DNA from: Nitrospirota bacterium
Lineage (GTDB): Bacteria; Nitrospirota; JACRHJ01
DNA length: 8,315 nt
Assembly: GCA_021785055.1 (NCBI GenBank)
Contig: JAJYGS010000103.1
Coordinates: forward strand, 1-8,315
Direction: 5' to 3'
Part shown: positions 7,282 through 8,315 of the stretch, piece after piece
Position numbering within the stretch: position 1 is the first letter of the stretch
Layout: each line of letters starts with the position of its first letter
Notes under the pieces: model-generated
Told to the model about the DNA's origin: nothing
The model's input: the letters and a program-made list of their open reading frames with translations, nothing else
Databases searched by the model: none
Program-made: the position numbers and the translations under genes

Positions 7282-7320
7282 TATATACCTAATTCTAACC
7301 CTGAATGTCAACTATGTCTA
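7282..7320 (-). promoter_or_regulatory. Overlapping candidate promoters for nifS-iscU
   Basis: Two sigma70-like arrangements overlap on the minus strand. One is TTGACA (7306-7311, perfect -35), 18 bases, TATATA (7282-7287). The other is TAGACA (7315-7320), 17 bases, TAGAAT (7292-7297), each 5/6. Both lie in the 103-base gap after the thiamine-binding gene, so nifS-iscU can be transcribed separately. No binding site for an Fe-S sensing repressor could be assigned with confidence. Confidence 0.55.
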
Positions 7321-7329
7321 TAAAATTTC

Positions 7330-7632
7330 CTATTTTTTCACTTCTTTCCCCAGTATCTTCTCTATGGACGCCACCTTTCCCTCGATCCTGTTGCTCCTCG
7401 TTTTTCTGTCGTCGATGCTTATTTCCGTTATTACCCGCTCCGTCTGGCCCGCAAGGAGCTGGTGGCATTTTTTTATAAGCCCCATGACCTCGTCCCACTC
7501 GCCCTCCACGACCGTCCCCATCGCGTTTACCTTGTATGGCAGGCCGGATTCGTCCACCATCTTTATAACCTTCGCCACATGCTCGGATACGGACGCCCCG
7601 ACCATCGGCCACATCGAAAATTCCACGACCAT
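7330..7632 (-). CDS. Thiamine-binding MTH1187/YkoF-family (DUF77) small protein
   Basis: The 100 aa match the thiamine-binding MTH1187 family (Pfam Thiamine_BP, formerly DUF77), ferredoxin-like-fold cytosolic proteins shown or thought to bind thiamine or related ligands; their physiological role is unsettled. Recognisable family stretches are VVEFSMWPMVGASVSEHVAK at 2-21, the segment LPYKVNAMGTVVEGEWDEVM at 31-50, and the basic RVITEISIDDRKTRSNRIEG at 66-85. The start is ATG 7632 because GGAGG sits 6 bases upstream (7639-7643) and homologues begin there; an in-frame ATG at 7689 would run through the structured leader and has no ribosome site. It is followed after 103 bases by nifS, which has its own promoters. 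No thiamine biosynthesis or transport gene is adjacent, so context does not explain its ligand. Confidence 0.88.
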   Translation of the reverse strand: MVVEFSMWPMVGASVSEHVAKVIKMVDESGLPYKVNAMGTVVEGEWDEVMGLIKKCHQLLAGQTERVITEISIDDRKTRSNRIEGKVASIEKILGKEVKK

Positions 7633-7638
7633 GACGCA

Positions 7639-7643
7639 CCTCC
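7639..7643 (-). promoter_or_regulatory. Ribosome binding site fixing the start of the thiamine-binding gene
   Basis: GGAGG on the minus strand, 6 bases before ATG 7632. It decides against the upstream in-frame ATG at 7689, which falls inside the stem structure at 7653-7733. Confidence 0.8.
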
Positions 7644-7652
7644 ATAAATGAA

Positions 7653-7733
7653 CTGCAGGGCTGGTTACATGCCACGAGCTCGGCCACAATGGCCTGCTTT
7701 GGTTAGACCGTGGCTAAGAAACCGGCCCTGCAG
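7653..7733 (-). ncRNA. Structured leader candidate upstream of the thiamine-binding gene
   Basis: Nested inverted repeats span 81 bases. The outer stem is a perfect 9 bp, CTGCAGGGC / GCCCTGCAG (7653-7661 with 7725-7733), extended after one C-A mismatch by GGTT / AACC. The middle stem is a perfect 6 bp, GCCACG / CGTGGC (7671-7676 with 7709-7714). The inner part is AGC / GCT (7677-7679 with 7696-7698), then GGCCA / TGGCC with a 3-base loop (7682-7694). An unpaired GTCTAACCAA lies on one side only (7699-7708). It ends 9 bases before the ribosome site of the next gene, where cis-acting leaders sit. It does not match the TPP riboswitch consensus or any other riboswitch I could recall. In plus-strand RNA the C-A mismatch would be a G-U pair, so an intergenic repeat is the main alternative. 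The strand assignment comes from gene context. Confidence 0.5.
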
Positions 7734-7790
7734 GAGCGGACTGATAAGCTATTGTAATTTGTAAGTTTACCAGAGGAGACGAAGTCTGTA
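7734..7790. other. Gap sequence between leader structure and tandem repeat
   Basis: AT-richer stretch. On the minus strand it contains TACAAT (7751-7756), a 5/6 match to a -10 box, but no acceptable -35 box 16-18 bases before it. It may hold a weak promoter for the thiamine-binding gene. No open frame is supported here. Confidence 0.25.
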
Positions 7791-7831
7791 AAGCCGGTAG
7801 ACCGGCTTCGGGCCAGGTAGACCGGCTTCGG
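7791..7831. repeat. Two 16-base direct repeats, 20-base period, with a 7-bp hairpin
   Basis: GGTAGACCGGCTTCGG occurs at 7796-7811 and again, identical, at 7816-7831. The first copy overlaps a perfect inverted repeat, AAGCCGG / CCGGCTT with a TAGA loop (7791-7808). It lies 15-55 bases after the stop of the membrane-anchored protein gene. No U-run follows on the minus strand, so terminator function is doubtful. Confidence 0.65.
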
Positions 7832-7846
7832 ACGCCGGATTGGTGG

Positions 7847-8287
7847 TTATTGACTCGCGGCCTTTGCCCGCGCCTGCTTCATCTGGTCTATCATGCGCCG
7901 CATCTGCACCTGCTGTTCCGGAGGCAGACTGTTCAGCCTGTCTTCCATCGCTTTTATCGTGGCGTCCATCTGTTGCAGCGCAGGGTTTTGCGCGCCGGAG
8001 GCAGTCGGTTGACTGCCGGCGTGAGATGTGGCGGTCGCTGCGGGAGATTTGTGTGCCTGCGCCTGCTCCGACTGCTTTATTAAGGGCTGCATTTTAGCCT
8101 GCCGGGCCGGGGACATTGTTTTCATCTGCTCTTCCAGCCGCTGAATCGTTTGAGCCTGCTGAGCGGCGGGGACGGCAAAAGCCGGTCCGCCCGCAGTCTG
8201 TGGAGCGAATTTTTTGGCCATGAAATAGACTGAGAGGCCCATGATTAAAAAAAAGGCTATAATGACGGCGTCTATGGTTCCGAACAC
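7847..8287 (-). CDS. Small membrane-anchored, Gln/Met-rich helical protein of unknown function
   Basis: I do not recognise a family. With GTG 8287 as start it is 146 aa: one hydrophobic segment at about 5-23 (IDAVIIAFFLIMGLSVYF), then MAKKF, pointing to an N-terminal anchor with a cytoplasmic or periplasmic helical tail. The rest is rich in Gln, Ala and Met. Two stretches, 47-78 and 110-141, look like copies of one unit (TI, E, M/L, P, Q, M, LI/MI, Q, QA, A at matching places), joined by an Ala/Ser/Thr-rich linker (81-102). The start is uncertain: GTG has no Shine-Dalgarno and the frame stays open to the window edge (upstream codons read GLPSRKSWI), so the true start may lie outside and the gene may be 5'-partial. 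The codons for AFFLI include a run of eight identical bases (8247-8254). Probably a real gene, because of the membrane segment and patterned repeats. Confidence 0.72.
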   Translation of the reverse strand: MFGTIDAVIIAFFLIMGLSVYFMAKKFAPQTAGGPAFAVPAAQQAQTIQRLEEQMKTMSPARQAKMQPLIKQSEQAQAHKSPAATATSHAGSQPTASGAQNPALQQMDATIKAMEDRLNSLPPEQQVQMRRMIDQMKQARAKAASQ

Positions 8288-8315
8288 GATCCAGGACTTG
8301 CGGGAAGGGAGGCCA

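Noticed and set aside
7633..7689. Longer N-terminus of the thiamine-binding protein from ATG 7689
   Set aside because: The extra 19 residues are translated leader structure, the start lacks a ribosome site, and GGAGG sits correctly for ATG 7632.
7653..7733. tRNA gene on either strand
   Set aside because: The stems are nested in one long hairpin, not a cloverleaf; no T-loop GGTTCRA-type box and no acceptor arm geometry.
7653..7733. TPP riboswitch before the thiamine-binding gene
   Set aside because: The conserved CTGAGA and ACCTGATC-type core elements are absent.
8247..8254. Run of eight A (T on the coding strand) as a frameshift in the unknown gene
   Set aside because: The frame continues smoothly through a good hydrophobic segment on both sides, so there is no sign of a break; a sequencing slip cannot be fully excluded.

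Overview
All recognisable genes in this window lie on the minus strand, so the window reads right to left as transcribed. It looks like bacterial chromosome, GC-rich by eye (coding third positions mostly G or C), from an anaerobe. The clues are a very large iron-sulfur 2-hydroxyacyl-CoA-dehydratase-type activase, a minimal NifS/IscU iron-sulfur assembly pair, and an archaeal-type nicotinate phosphoribosyltransferase. A thermodesulfovibrio-like Nitrospirota or a deltaproteobacterial (Desulfobacterota) lineage would fit, but this is inference only; no rRNA or other taxonomic marker is present.

Layout in transcription order. (1) 8315-7847: a small membrane-anchored, Gln/Met-rich helical protein of unknown function with an internal duplication. 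(2) 7846-7633: a gap with two 16-base direct repeats, a short hairpin, and an 81-base nested stem structure just before the next ribosome binding site. (3) 7632-7330: a thiamine-binding (MTH1187/DUF77) family protein. (4) 7226-5640: nifS and iscU, expressed from one or two overlapping sigma70-like promoters and closed by a repeat hairpin at the iscU stop and a rho-independent terminator. (5) 5440-3756: pncA and pncB, overlapping by 4 bases, with their own candidate promoter. (6) A 79-base near-perfect palindrome in the pncB-activase gap. (7) 3644 to beyond position 1: a two-headed CoA-dehydratase activase-related protein (at least 1214 residues) cut by the window edge.

How the genes fit together. 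PncA and PncB form a complete nicotinamide to nicotinate to NaMN salvage route (Preiss-Handler entry). NifS supplies persulfide sulfur to the IscU scaffold for Fe-S cluster building; the neighbouring activase has two four-cysteine-type cluster sites plus further cysteine motifs and would be a heavy Fe-S client, though co-function is only inferred from adjacency.

The most interesting non-coding items are the structured leader before the thiamine-binding gene, the 79-base palindrome, and a second repeat that shares an arm with that palindrome. No CRISPR array, insertion sequence, tRNA or rRNA was seen. The coding content is mostly ordinary housekeeping and salvage metabolism; I did not find convincing evidence for a new multi-gene system.
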